Shown piece by piece: positions 25,676 to 35,429 of a DNA stretch of 40,965 nt (positions are counted from its first letter, which is position 1; every line of letters begins with the position of its first letter). Source of the DNA: Patescibacteria group bacterium. Lineage in GTDB: Bacteria; Patescibacteriota; Minisyncoccia; UBA6257; GWB1-50-10. Under the pieces are notes generated by a model, which had not been told where the DNA came from, ran no database searches, and saw only the letters and a list, made by a program, of their open reading frames with translations. Location: the NCBI GenBank assembly GCA_030017555.1, contig JASEIC010000005.1, forward strand, positions 1-40,965, written 5' to 3'. A program made the translations under genes and the position numbers.

Positions 25676-26164
25676 ATGAAATTTTCTAAAAACGGCTTGA
25701 CCTTAATTGAAGTTTTAATTTACTCGGCTTTGCTCGCGATTTTTTTGATTGGTTCGTTTTTATTTATTAACAGCATTCTTTCGGTTGATAAAGCATCCGA
25801 AGAACAAAACGAGGCGCTGGCTAACCAGGATTTTGTTGAAGCAAAACTAAATTGGCTGCTGGGCCAAACAACAAACATAAATACTCCACCCGCTAATGCT
25901 TCTTCAACTGAATTAAAACTGGATGGTTCTACAATTGGCATATTTCCGGCTGTTTTTTCTTTAGCCAACAATGCCATTAACCTTTCGTTAAACAACGGAT
26001 CAGTAATCCCGGTTACAAATGACCGCGTAAAAGTAACGACTTTTGCAATAGAACATTTTTCAAACAATCAATCATTTTCATCAATTAGAATCACGCTTGC
26101 TTTAGAAAGCAATATTTCGCCGAATATAAAAACAAGCAGTACGATTTTCTATGTTATTAAATAA
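25676..26164 (+). CDS. Prepilin-type minor pilin (PulJ-like)
   Basis: KNGLTLIEVLIYSALLAIFLIG. Confidence 0.85.
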   Translation: MKFSKNGLTLIEVLIYSALLAIFLIGSFLFINSILSVDKASEEQNEALANQDFVEAKLNWLLGQTTNINTPPANASSTELKLDGSTIGIFPAVFSLANNAINLSLNNGSVIPVTNDRVKVTTFAIEHFSNNQSFSSIRITLALESNISPNIKTSSTIFYVIK

Positions 26165-26540
26165 AAACAATGCTTTTATTGCGGTAATAACCGCGGTTAT
26201 TATTTCCGCGATTGTTTTAATAATCGCGATTGCCATATCAAGCAGTAATTTCATAAGCCGTTTTAATTCGCTTTCTTTTGAAATGAAAGATATCTCAAAA
26301 GGGGTGGCTAAGGGTTGCCTTGAATACGCACGCCTAAAACTTGCCGTAGGTTTTTACGGCGGCAACGAAACAACCACTATTTCTTCATATAATTGCTATA
26401 TTTATCCTATTGAAACCGTTGGCACTACTACAATAATAAAAAGCAACGCCACGGTTCAAAATAAGACAACTAACTTAAAACTTACTGTTTCAAATGGCGC
26501 TTTACAGACAATTTATCTTGAAGAAGTGAGCGGTTTTTAA
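26151..26540 (+). CDS. Pilus-associated PilX-like membrane protein
   Basis: N-terminal hydrophobic helix, overlaps upstream pilin gene by 14 nt. Confidence 0.65.
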   Translation: MLLNKNNAFIAVITAVIISAIVLIIAIAISSSNFISRFNSLSFEMKDISKGVAKGCLEYARLKLAVGFYGGNETTTISSYNCYIYPIETVGTTTIIKSNATVQNKTTNLKLTVSNGALQTIYLEEVSGF

Positions 26541-26570
26541 CTTGTGGATAATTTTATATTTTTTTGTGCT

Positions 26571-26576
26571 ATAATT
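26571..26576 (+). promoter_or_regulatory. -10 box TATAAT upstream of major pilin gene
   Basis: gtgcTATAATtataag within the 90-nt intergenic gap. Confidence 0.45.
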
Positions 26577-26629
26577 ATAAGTATTCAAGGTCGAGAGCAT
26601 ACAAAAATAAAAAGCATAGCTAATTTTTT

Positions 26630-27091
26630 ATGAAATCTAAATCAGGTTTTACATTAATCGAGCTTTTGGTGGTAATTGGCATTATTGCGATTTTAGCTGG
26701 GGTTGTCATCGTTGCTTTAAACCCCGCCCGACAATTTGCTCAAGCAAGAAATACGCAACGGTGGTCAAATGTAAATGCTATTTTAAATGCCATTGGCCAA
26801 AGAACCGCTGATAACAAAGGAGTTTTTGAAACAGGGTGCGTGGCTGGCGCCGCTTCAACGACACTTACCCTGATTGCGTCAAGCACTTATAATATTGGAC
26901 CGTGCCTTGTGCCGACTTATATTACCCAATTGCCTTATGATCCTAATGCAACAAGTACTTGCATTGCTTCATACACTGACAGCTCTAATTATAATACGTG
27001 TTACTATGTTCAAAGAGATGATACGACTGGTCGAATTACAATCACCGCGCCGTCAGCCGAGTTAGGTGAAACAATTTCAGTTTCAAGATAA
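26630..27091 (+). CDS. Type IV pilin (major-pilin-like)
   Basis: KSGFTLIELLVVIGIIAILAGVVIVALNPARQFAQARNTQR. Confidence 0.92.
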   Translation: MKSKSGFTLIELLVVIGIIAILAGVVIVALNPARQFAQARNTQRWSNVNAILNAIGQRTADNKGVFETGCVAGAASTTLTLIASSTYNIGPCLVPTYITQLPYDPNATSTCIASYTDSSNYNTCYYVQRDDTTGRITITAPSAELGETISVSR

Positions 27092-27110
27092 ATTTTGCGA
27101 AAAAAAGAAA

Positions 27111-27146
27111 AATAACCCAGCTTGTCTACGGACAGGCTGGGTTATT
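27111..27146. terminator. Bidirectional terminator between pilin and dnaX
   Basis: aataacccagcttgtc-tacg-gacaggctgggttatt; overlaps the dnaX stop codon. Confidence 0.85.
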
Positions 27147-28245
27147 TTAAACTTTCAATAACCGCTACTTCTAAAGGAATAATAGGAAACTGACTATAAC
27201 GCATTTCGCTGTAAGCGCTAATAAGATTTTTTATTAGGACAATATGTTTGTCATTAAAAATAGCCGAGTGGACAACAATTTTACTAAGATGTTCTTTTAT
27301 AAGTTCGCGGTGGAACATATTTTTCATATCGGGATTAAATTTAAGAACAGCTACTCGGCGCAAATATTGGAGTAGGTCTTTAGTAAATTGAACTAAATTA
27401 TAACCGCTATCCGAAATCCGGGATAATAATTGAAGCGTAGTTGTTAAATCATCTTTTAAGAGCGCATCGGCAAACACCGACAATTTATCAAAACCGATTT
27501 TGCCTACAGTTGTTTCAACATTTTCAAGAGATATGTTTTTTCCGCCCAAAGAAACTAATTGATCAAGCAATGATTCGGCGTCTCGAAAACTGCCTTCGGC
27601 CGAAGAAGCTATAAGATCAATCGCCTCATGGGAAATTTTAATGTTTTCCTTGACCGCGATACTCGAAATTTTTCCAGAAATAATTTCCAAAGGAACTCGT
27701 TTAAAGAAAAATTGCTGGGTTCTGGAAATAATTGTTGCCGGCACTTTTTCAATTTCGGTTGTCGCTAAAATAAAAATTATATAATCCGGCGGTTCTTCCA
27801 AGGTTTTTAAAAGAGCGTTAAACGCTTCTTTCGTAAGCATATGCGCTTCGTCAATAATAAAAACCTTGTGGCGCGAGAATGCCGGCGTAAGCCGGACGCT
27901 TTCTTTTAAATCCCTAATTTCATCAATCCCTCGATTTGAAGCCGCGTCAATTTCAATAACGTCCAAGCTTCTTCCTTCGTCAATTTCATTGCAACTTCGA
28001 CATTTATTGCATGGTTCTCCTTTAGTTTTAAAACTCTCATCGCTATAACGTTTTTCACAATTAGCGATTTTTGCTATAAGCCGGGCCGTAGTTGTTTTGC
28101 CGGTTCCGCGCGGTCCAGCAAATAAATAAGCATGGGCAAACCTATTTTGACGGCCAGATTCTTTTAAAACCCTAGCAATTAAATCCTGACCTAAAAGATC
28201 ATCAAATATTGCCGGTCGATATTTTCGGTAAATAGCCAAAACCAT
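27142..28245 (-). CDS. dnaX: DNA polymerase III gamma/tau subunit (short form)
   Basis: FAGPRGTGKTTTARLIAK, zinc motif C..CNKCRSC, VFIIDEAHMLTKEAFNALLKTLEEPP. Confidence 0.95.
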   Translation of the reverse strand: MVLAIYRKYRPAIFDDLLGQDLIARVLKESGRQNRFAHAYLFAGPRGTGKTTTARLIAKIANCEKRYSDESFKTKGEPCNKCRSCNEIDEGRSLDVIEIDAASNRGIDEIRDLKESVRLTPAFSRHKVFIIDEAHMLTKEAFNALLKTLEEPPDYIIFILATTEIEKVPATIISRTQQFFFKRVPLEIISGKISSIAVKENIKISHEAIDLIASSAEGSFRDAESLLDQLVSLGGKNISLENVETTVGKIGFDKLSVFADALLKDDLTTTLQLLSRISDSGYNLVQFTKDLLQYLRRVAVLKFNPDMKNMFHRELIKEHLSKIVVHSAIFNDKHIVLIKNLISAYSEMRYSQFPIIPLEVAVIESLK

Positions 28246-28317
28246 AGGATTTTCTATAATTATAAGAGTAATTTGTTAATTTAAAAAGCCTTAAACTAAC
28301 GTCAAAGGAGATAATGA

Positions 28318-28896
28318 ATGAAAAATAAGATTAAAATAATATCAATAACTCTATTATTTTTATTGATATTTAACCATAGCTTTGCTCAAGATAACAGTGA
28401 ATCCTTAAAAACCAAACAATTTATTCACATTCACTTGAAAAACCGTTTGCTTGATTTTTTTGAAAACGATTCTTTAATACTTCAGTTTCAAATCAGAATC
28501 GGTAAATCGGACCGTCCAACGCCAATAGGGGAAGGTTATATTTATAAAAAACGAATTAGTCCGATTTTTCGCTATTCGGATCCAGGTCCAGAAAAAGGGA
28601 AAATTATTATAAGAACAGAATGCGCTGACGGCATAAAAAAAGTTAATTATAAATTGATGCGCGCTTTAGGATTGCATTATGTGAAAATGGATAAAAACCA
28701 AAAAATAATAAAACAATTAAATCTTAAACCTCAGGGCGAAGAACGTTACAGTATCCATTCCGTCACATGCAGTGAAACTATCGGGCAGGCAGTATCAAAA
28801 GGTTGTATTGGTTTGCGCATCGCTGATATGCTGGAACTTTTTACTTTGGTAAAAGAAGGTGAATATGGGACGAAATTCATAATCACCGATGATTAA
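28318..28896 (+). CDS. Secreted L,D-transpeptidase-like (YkuD) protein
   Basis: Signal peptide ending SFAQ; YSIHSVTCSETIGQAVSKGCIGLR; SD caaaggag. Confidence 0.72.
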   Translation: MKNKIKIISITLLFLLIFNHSFAQDNSESLKTKQFIHIHLKNRLLDFFENDSLILQFQIRIGKSDRPTPIGEGYIYKKRISPIFRYSDPGPEKGKIIIRTECADGIKKVNYKLMRALGLHYVKMDKNQKIIKQLNLKPQGEERYSIHSVTCSETIGQAVSKGCIGLRIADMLELFTLVKEGEYGTKFIITDD

Positions 28897-28926
28897 AGCC
28901 CCTTGCGATTAATTAAGGGGCTTTTA
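28896..28926 (+). terminator. Rho-independent terminator
   Basis: aagcccctt-gcgattaatt-aaggggctttt. Confidence 0.85.
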
Positions 28927-28948
28927 TAATATAATTAAAGGCAAAAAT

Positions 28949-29407
28949 ATGGGAAATCTTTTATTAAAAAGTTCATCTTTTAAACAAAACGAGACAATAC
29001 CTTCAAAACATACTTGTGACGGCGATAATGTAAATCCATTGCTTGAAATTAGAAACGCGCCGCCAGAAACCAAAAGCTTGGTTTTAATAGTTGATGATCC
29101 GGATGCAACACACGGTGGAGTTTGGGATCATTGGTTGGTTTGGAATATTACTCCAAAAACTCAATACATTGATGAAGATACTGTGCCGGCTCATGCTATT
29201 CAAGGTAAAAATAGTTTTGGCAATCAAAAATATGGCGGTCCGTGCCCGCCAAAAGGCACTGGGTCTCACCGATATATGTTTAAACTTTTTGCTCTTGATA
29301 CAGAATTAGATTTAAAAGAAGGTTCAACCAAGACTGAATTAGAAAAAGCAATAACAGGACATATTTTAGATCAAACTGTTTTAACGGGCCTTTATTCAAG
29401 AAAGTAA
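28949..29407 (+). CDS. YbhB/YbcL (PEBP / Raf-kinase-inhibitor-like) family protein
   Basis: IPSKHTCDGDNVNPLLEI, DPDATHGGVWDHWLVWNI, GPCPPKGTGSHRY. Confidence 0.93.
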   Translation: MGNLLLKSSSFKQNETIPSKHTCDGDNVNPLLEIRNAPPETKSLVLIVDDPDATHGGVWDHWLVWNITPKTQYIDEDTVPAHAIQGKNSFGNQKYGGPCPPKGTGSHRYMFKLFALDTELDLKEGSTKTELEKAITGHILDQTVLTGLYSRK

Positions 29408-29408
29408 T

Positions 29409-29726
29409 TTGTTTAAACCTCCGAAAAACGACGCTAAATACTCTTGGACGCATCATATATATGACAAGATGCGTTGTTATGGCATTTCTGAAAGTCGCAT
29501 TAAAAGAATTATCCGTTTTCCAAAAAGAATTGAAGAAGGAATCGCCCTAGACACAATCGCCGTAATGCAACCCGCGGGTACAAAAAGATATCAGGAAATC
29601 TGGGTAATGTATAAATTATTTGGCAAAAAAATAAAAATCATTACGGCTTGGCGATATCCGGGAAAAAGTTCGGAAAGAAATCCGGTTCCGACAGAGATTA
29701 TTAATGAAATAAGAAAATTACTATGA
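29409..29726 (+). CDS. Hypothetical protein, 105 aa (TTG start)
   Basis: Tightly packed ORF between PEBP and AAG genes. Confidence 0.65.
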   Translation: MFKPPKNDAKYSWTHHIYDKMRCYGISESRIKRIIRFPKRIEEGIALDTIAVMQPAGTKRYQEIWVMYKLFGKKIKIITAWRYPGKSSERNPVPTEIINEIRKLL

Positions 29727-30283
29727 AGTCCGCAAAGGTTTTAACCGGAAAATTCTTTGAGAGATCAACCTTGTTAGTTGCAAGGGAATTGCTTGGCAAA
29801 TATTTGTGTCGGCGTTATCACGGTAAAACAATAAGATTAATGATTACAGAAGTTGAGGCGTATGATGGGCCAAAAGATAAAGCTTCACATGCATTCAGAG
29901 GACTCACGCCGCGCACAAAAGTAATGTTTGGACCGGCTGGATATTGGTATGTATATTTTACATATGGCATGCATTTTATGTTAAATATCGTAACTGGCAA
30001 AAAAGGATATCCGGCGGCAATTTTAATACGCGGCGTTGAAGGAATAGGCGGTCCCGCTCGTGTGACAAGAGCGTTTCATATTAATGGAAAATTAAATAAC
30101 AAGAAAGCCACTCGCACGAGTGGCATATGGATTGAAGACGAAGAAGTGAAAATTCCGCCATCAAGAATAAAAAAAGGCCCACGCGTCGGAGTGGCTTACG
30201 CCGGTCCAGTTTGGTCAAAGAAAAAATATCGGTTTTTATTGAAAACTAAAATTTTAAACATTATCCATGTTTTAAAACCATAA
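29723..30283 (+). CDS. DNA-3-methyladenine glycosylase (AAG/MPG family)
   Basis: ARELLGKYLCRR, TEVEAYDGPKDKASHAFRG, YWYVYFTYGMHFMLNIVTG. Confidence 0.93.
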   Translation: MKSAKVLTGKFFERSTLLVARELLGKYLCRRYHGKTIRLMITEVEAYDGPKDKASHAFRGLTPRTKVMFGPAGYWYVYFTYGMHFMLNIVTGKKGYPAAILIRGVEGIGGPARVTRAFHINGKLNNKKATRTSGIWIEDEEVKIPPSRIKKGPRVGVAYAGPVWSKKKYRFLLKTKILNIIHVLKP

Positions 30284-31271
30284 CATCGCCGTCTTGCACA
30301 ACATACTCTTTTCCTTCAATACGAATTAGGCCTTTATGTTTGGCTTGATTCCAGCCTTCGGTTTCAATTAATTTTTGCCAATTTATTATTTCTGCTCTAA
30401 TGAATTTATGTTCAAAATCAGTGTGAATCACGCCGGCGGCTTCACGCGCTTTTGTCCCTTTTTCAATAGCCCAGGCTCTTACTTCGTCTTCGCCGTCGGT
30501 GAGAACACCGATGGTAAAAAAACTAATGAGATTTAAAAGCTCATAAGATTGGCTAATAAGTTTGAGAAGATTTTCGGTTTTTGTTAAATCAGCAACAATA
30601 TAATTCGCTTTCGATTCTGTAAGATATTTTTTAAGTTTTTCATCAATATCTTCTTCATCACCGTTTAATAAAATTATTTGTTTTTTCGCGGTTAAAAGCT
30701 GCATTTCTTGAACAATTTGTTCTTTGGCAAAATCAGTAATAAATTCTCCTTTCTCAATTTCACTTTTTATTTTTTTGATTATCTCAATATCTTTTACTAT
30801 TTTTTTATCGCCACTTTTTGCTTGAGATTCAGCTTTTTCCAGACGTCTTCCAATTGTTTCCAAATCTTTAAGACCCAGTTCTGTTTTTATTGTTTCAATA
30901 TCTCGAATTGGGTCGGGCGTACCTTCAATATGAACAATATCGTTTTGTTTAAAACATCGGACAACTTGTACAATAATTCTGCAATCGCGGATATGAGTCA
31001 AGAATTGATTGCCTAACCCCTCACCCTTATAAGCGCCTTTTACGAGACCGGCAATATCATAAAACTCAACTACGGCCGGAATTACTTTTTTTGAAGCAAA
31101 TAACTTAACCAGTTTTTCCAAACGTTCATCTGGGACAGATACTACGCCTACATTAGGATCAATTGTGGCAAAAGGATAATTAGCAATATGCACTTGCTGT
31201 TTTGTAAGAATTTTAAAAAGCGTAGATTTCCCCACGTTCGGAAGTCCTACAATGCCGATGGATAGTTTCAT
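30261..31271 (-). CDS. ychF: YchF/EngD family ATPase
   Basis: GIVGLPNVGKSTLFKILTKQQV, DIAGLVKGAYKGEGLGNQFL; 23-nt 3' overlap with AAG gene. Confidence 0.95.
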   Translation of the reverse strand: MKLSIGIVGLPNVGKSTLFKILTKQQVHIANYPFATIDPNVGVVSVPDERLEKLVKLFASKKVIPAVVEFYDIAGLVKGAYKGEGLGNQFLTHIRDCRIIVQVVRCFKQNDIVHIEGTPDPIRDIETIKTELGLKDLETIGRRLEKAESQAKSGDKKIVKDIEIIKKIKSEIEKGEFITDFAKEQIVQEMQLLTAKKQIILLNGDEEDIDEKLKKYLTESKANYIVADLTKTENLLKLISQSYELLNLISFFTIGVLTDGEDEVRAWAIEKGTKAREAAGVIHTDFEHKFIRAEIINWQKLIETEGWNQAKHKGLIRIEGKEYVVQDGDVMVLKHG

Positions 31272-31490
31272 TGTGATTTAGCTGTATTTTACCTCATTTT
31301 AGCTAATTCTCAAGCCATTTTCAGTAAAATCATCATCACCGGGTATTTATATATAGTGAGTCGTAGAGTAAAATAAAATAAGATGAAAATAAATTTATGA
31401 AAGAAAAATTAAGAAAATTATATCGTTATTCCACTGATAACTATTTTGGTTTTGTTTAGCATTTAGTCGTTAAATAAATAATTTGAAAAA

Positions 31491-31754
31491 ATGCCAGAAT
31501 CAAATTTTGAAAAACTAGTTTCAGAGTTAGAAAAAAGCGAACAAGAAAAGCCAAAAGCAACAGATATGGAATTGGCTTTGTTTTTTGCTACCCACATAGA
31601 CAATCCCTGCGTGGCAGAAGTTAAACCGGGAAAATTCGAAAATATTAGGAAGTTTTATTTACGCGAAGCCAAAGAAGCGCTTAAAAAAATTGAAGAACCT
31701 AATGCTAAGCGATTTTTAGAATTGAAAATCAAACAATACGAAGATATTGAATAA
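31491..31754 (+). CDS. Hypothetical protein, 87 aa
   Basis: ORF with charged helical composition. Confidence 0.55.
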   Translation: MPESNFEKLVSELEKSEQEKPKATDMELALFFATHIDNPCVAEVKPGKFENIRKFYLREAKEALKKIEEPNAKRFLELKIKQYEDIE

Positions 31755-31893
31755 CATCAAAAACGTAAAGAAATAATAAGTAGTGGGGTGGGGTAAATTT
31801 TAACCACTAACCACACAAGTTCTAATATCCTTTACGATATGGAGAATGAAGTTGGTAACTGACTGCGCGGGCGAGTCGAAAATAAATAAAAAC

Positions 31894-31920
31894 AACCCCG
31901 ATTTTAAGTCGGGGCTTTTA
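31894..31920. terminator. Bidirectional terminator
   Basis: aaccccga-ttttaag-tcggggctttta. Confidence 0.8.
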
Positions 31921-31922
31921 TT

Positions 31923-32939
31923 TTATTTAGATTCGCGAAGATATTCAGCGGCTTTTTCCGGTATTACAGGGTTGATGTGAAATTCGGTGCCGAGTTCAAA
32001 GCCGGCCGGTTCGGTGAGGTGAGGCACGATCTTCAGGTAGAAGTGGTAATAACGATCATGAGAGCGTTCGTGAATCGGCGTGTTGCGGAGATAAATATTG
32101 AAAGGAGGATAGTTTAGCGTTTTGCCAAGGCGGCTGACGATGTCGGTGAAGGCCTCGGCAAGCGAACGCATTTTCTCCGGCGTGCCGTCTTCAAAGAGAG
32201 GCAGATGATTCTTTGGCAGAATCCAGGTTTCAAAAGGGAAACGTCCGGCATAGTCGGCAATGGAGAGGAAATTCTCGTTTTCCGAAATAATCCGGGATTT
32301 TTCCCGATGTTCCTGTTTCACAAGTTCGCAAAAGAGGCAAACATTTTCGTTTTCCCAATATTCTTCGCAGTTTATGAATTCGATTCGCGAAGCGGAGGGG
32401 ACGACAGGTAGGCCGACAAGCTGAAAGTGGGCATGTTCTTTGGTGGCGCCGGCTGCTTCGCCCTGATTGCCGAAGACGATGATGTATTGGATTTTCGGTT
32501 CGCCGTCCTCGTCCAAAGATTTTCGGAGATCAAGAATACGCTCTTTAAATGACCAAAGAGCGTCAGTCATTTCTTCGTTCGAAAGGTCATATACTGTTTT
32601 ATGGGAAGGCGTGGCGACAATTACTTCATGAGCGCCCCGGCCAGCCATAGTTTGGAAAATACCATCCCGCTTTTTATTAAGGTTTCCTTCAATTGCAAGA
32701 GCCAGGAATTTATTCGGGAAAATTCTGGTTTTCCAGCTTGCGCCGCCGCTGTATTCGAGAATCGTTTTCGGCGTAAGTGATTCATTGCCGGGACAAAAAG
32801 GACAGGAATGACTGTCCTCTTTAAGTTTGTTTGTCGGGACGCGGTCGTGATGAAAATCGGACGGTCGTCGGTTCCTTTCGGTCGCGATTACCACCCATCG
32901 TTTGGTTATAAGATTCCGTCGTAATTCTGATTGAGCCAT
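31923..32939 (-). CDS. galT: Galactose-1-phosphate uridylyltransferase (GalT family)
   Basis: CPFCPGNE, EHAHFQLVGLP active-site variant, ETWILPKNH. Confidence 0.88.
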   Translation of the reverse strand: MAQSELRRNLITKRWVVIATERNRRPSDFHHDRVPTNKLKEDSHSCPFCPGNESLTPKTILEYSGGASWKTRIFPNKFLALAIEGNLNKKRDGIFQTMAGRGAHEVIVATPSHKTVYDLSNEEMTDALWSFKERILDLRKSLDEDGEPKIQYIIVFGNQGEAAGATKEHAHFQLVGLPVVPSASRIEFINCEEYWENENVCLFCELVKQEHREKSRIISENENFLSIADYAGRFPFETWILPKNHLPLFEDGTPEKMRSLAEAFTDIVSRLGKTLNYPPFNIYLRNTPIHERSHDRYYHFYLKIVPHLTEPAGFELGTEFHINPVIPEKAAEYLRESK

Positions 32940-33095
32940 ACAAAATCCTGATTTAGTTTTAAATTAGAGCTAAATTAATTATACATTAAAAGAAAGTGTT
33001 TTGCAATTCATTTAGTCGTTTTCAGCCCGTGCCGAACATCAGTACAGGCTGTGTTTTTATTTTTTGAAAGAAAGCTATTATTCAGTTAAAATTAG

Positions 33096-33812
33096 ATGGT
33101 TATGAATTTTCAACTAGCAATGGAGCTTTATCAAGGACCGCTTGAAAAACTGCTTGAGCTGATTGAGGAGAAAAAAATGGAAATCTCCACCTTTAACTTG
33201 GCTCAAGTAACCGGGGATTTTTTAAAATACTTAGAAACCATAACTGATAGAAACGACCATCAGCTTTTAGCGGATTTTCTTGTTATTGCTTCGAAATTAC
33301 TGCTTATAAAATCACGTTCGCTTTTACCCAATCTTCCATTAACCGAGGAAGAAGAATCAGAAATTAAGAATCTTGAAGATCGACTTAAAATTTACCAAGA
33401 ATTGAAAAACGCAAGAATCCACATAAAAACCAGTTGGCGCGAATTACCTCAAATGTTTAGCCGCGAATTTATGATTGCCACCGAACCGCTTTTTTATCCG
33501 CCTAAGAAAATTAGTCCCAAAGAACTTCATAAAGCATTCTTGAAAATAATTGGCGAATTAGAAAGAATTTTAAAAACAGTAGTAGTCATTAAGCGAGAAG
33601 TTATAAATCTAAAAATAAAAATCGAAGAAATTTTGAAACGACTTACGGAAGGATCATTTAAATTTTCCCACCTTCATAGCGGCAAAAGTCGAACAGAAAT
33701 TATTGTTTTATTCGTCGCAATCTTACACTTGATTAAAGACCAATTAATTCGGGTTGAACAGCCAAAACATTTTGAGGAGATAACGGTTGTAAGAAAAGAA
33801 AAAAACGAATAA
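33096..33812 (+). CDS. scpA: Segregation and condensation protein A
   Basis: YQGPLEKLLELIEEKKMEISTFNLAQVTGDFLKYLE, LADFLVIASKLLLIKSRSLLP. Confidence 0.93.
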   Translation: MVMNFQLAMELYQGPLEKLLELIEEKKMEISTFNLAQVTGDFLKYLETITDRNDHQLLADFLVIASKLLLIKSRSLLPNLPLTEEEESEIKNLEDRLKIYQELKNARIHIKTSWRELPQMFSREFMIATEPLFYPPKKISPKELHKAFLKIIGELERILKTVVVIKREVINLKIKIEEILKRLTEGSFKFSHLHSGKSRTEIIVLFVAILHLIKDQLIRVEQPKHFEEITVVRKEKNE

Positions 33813-33826
33813 AATATTCTAGTTTT

Positions 33827-34474
33827 ATGGAAGAAACAACAAATCTGACAAAATTTGCTGAACTTGAAGCCTTACTTTTTTATTACGGTGAAGCTATGCC
33901 AATAAAAAGAATCGCCGGCCTGCTTGGCTTAAAAGAAGAAGAGTGCGTAAAATTAATCGAAGATTTTAAAAATAAACTTTTAAACAATCTTGATAGGGGA
34001 CTTCTTATTATTGAAAATAATAATGAAATTCAATTAGTCACGAAACCCGGGTTTCAATCCATTGGTCAAAAACTTATTAAAGAAGAATTTCGGGAACAAT
34101 TAACGCCGGCTGGTCTTGAAACATTAACGCTTGTTGCTTATTTAGGACCTTTGCCGCGGGCAACAATTGATTATATAAGAGGAGTAAATTCCAGTTTTAC
34201 TTTAAGAAACCTTCTTGTGAGAGGGCTTATTGAACGCGCGCCAAGCGTCGAAAGAAGTAATGTTTATGAATATTATGCCAATTCTGATTTCTTAAAACAC
34301 CTCGGTTTAAATAATATAAAGGAATTGCCCGAATACGAAAAATATCACGACATCTTAGAAAGATTCGAAACAGAAAAAATAAAAAACTCAGTTGAAAATC
34401 CAATTCAAAATCAAGAAAATCAAGACAAACCAACCGAACAAATTTCACAAAAAACAACTTATGGCGAATTTTAG
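33827..34474 (+). CDS. scpB: Segregation and condensation protein B
   Basis: ELEALLFYYGEAMPIKRIAGLL, LTLVAYLGPLPRATIDYIRGVNSSFTLRNLLVRGLIER. Confidence 0.93.
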   Translation: MEETTNLTKFAELEALLFYYGEAMPIKRIAGLLGLKEEECVKLIEDFKNKLLNNLDRGLLIIENNNEIQLVTKPGFQSIGQKLIKEEFREQLTPAGLETLTLVAYLGPLPRATIDYIRGVNSSFTLRNLLVRGLIERAPSVERSNVYEYYANSDFLKHLGLNNIKELPEYEKYHDILERFETEKIKNSVENPIQNQENQDKPTEQISQKTTYGEF

Positions 34475-35420
34475 GTGGCAAGCTTTAATTTTAATAGCTC
34501 TGGTTTTAATTACTTTTATGATTACCAAAACAAAAATCATATCTTTTAACGCAACAAAGGTTATTCAATCGAGAGAAAATTTAATTCAAACAAAATTATT
34601 ATCTAATACGCCGTCATTTGAAAGAACGCCTTCCCAGATCAATTCCAATGTTAATTTTAAAAAAATGCCTCTTCGTCGGTGGGATGTGCTTGATTCCGAA
34701 GTAACTTCAGAAGCGGTTTTAATTCAATCGCTTGAAAATGATTTTCCTTTTTTTAAATACAACACTTCTAAAACATGGCCAATAGCGTCACTTACAAAAC
34801 TAATTACGGCCATTGTTGTTCTTGAAGATATTGGTAAAAATAAAAAAATATCAATAAGTGAAAATGTTGTTGCCACCGAAGGTAAAGCCGGTGATTTAAA
34901 AATCGGCGAGGTTTATCGAGCTGAAGATCTTTTAAAAATCATGCTTCTTACATCATCTAACGATGCGGCTGCTGCTTTTGAAGAATACTTAGGAGGCAAG
35001 GACGCGGCGGCAAGAATTTTAAATAATAAAATCACTAAGCTTGGCATGAACGAGACAATAGTTCACGATACTTCCGGACTTTCGGATTTAAACGAATCAA
35101 CCGTCAACGATCTTTTAATTCTCGCAAAATACATCATAAAAAATAAACCGGAGATTTTAAATTGGACTCGATTGCCCAATTTAATTATTGAACCATTAAA
35201 TGACCCGAAAAGCAGAACTATTTATAATATTAATAGCTTCGTCGCCGATTCTAATTTTTTAGGCGGCAAAACCGGCACCTCTCAAGAAACACGAGAAAAT
35301 TTTTTAGCGGTTTTTTCTTTAGACAAATCAAGGGTTATTGTTATACTTCTTGGTAGTCAAGATCGAACTAAGGAAACAAAAAAACTTTTAGATTGGGTAA
35401 AAGAAGCATATTTTTTTTAA
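34461..35420 (+). CDS. D-alanyl-D-alanine carboxypeptidase (PBP5/DacA-like)
   Basis: SLTK (SxxK), SSNDAAAAF (SxN), GGKTGTS (KTG); start MANFRWQ at 34461 preferred over 34392. Confidence 0.92.
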   Translation: MANFRWQALILIALVLITFMITKTKIISFNATKVIQSRENLIQTKLLSNTPSFERTPSQINSNVNFKKMPLRRWDVLDSEVTSEAVLIQSLENDFPFFKYNTSKTWPIASLTKLITAIVVLEDIGKNKKISISENVVATEGKAGDLKIGEVYRAEDLLKIMLLTSSNDAAAAFEEYLGGKDAAARILNNKITKLGMNETIVHDTSGLSDLNESTVNDLLILAKYIIKNKPEILNWTRLPNLIIEPLNDPKSRTIYNINSFVADSNFLGGKTGTSQETRENFLAVFSLDKSRVIVILLGSQDRTKETKKLLDWVKEAYFF

Positions 35421-35429
35421 AAAATATTT

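Noticed and set aside
31397-31459. 20-aa ORF MKEKLRKLYRYSTDNYFGFV
   Set aside because: No SD, terminator or conserved signature; chance occurrence likely
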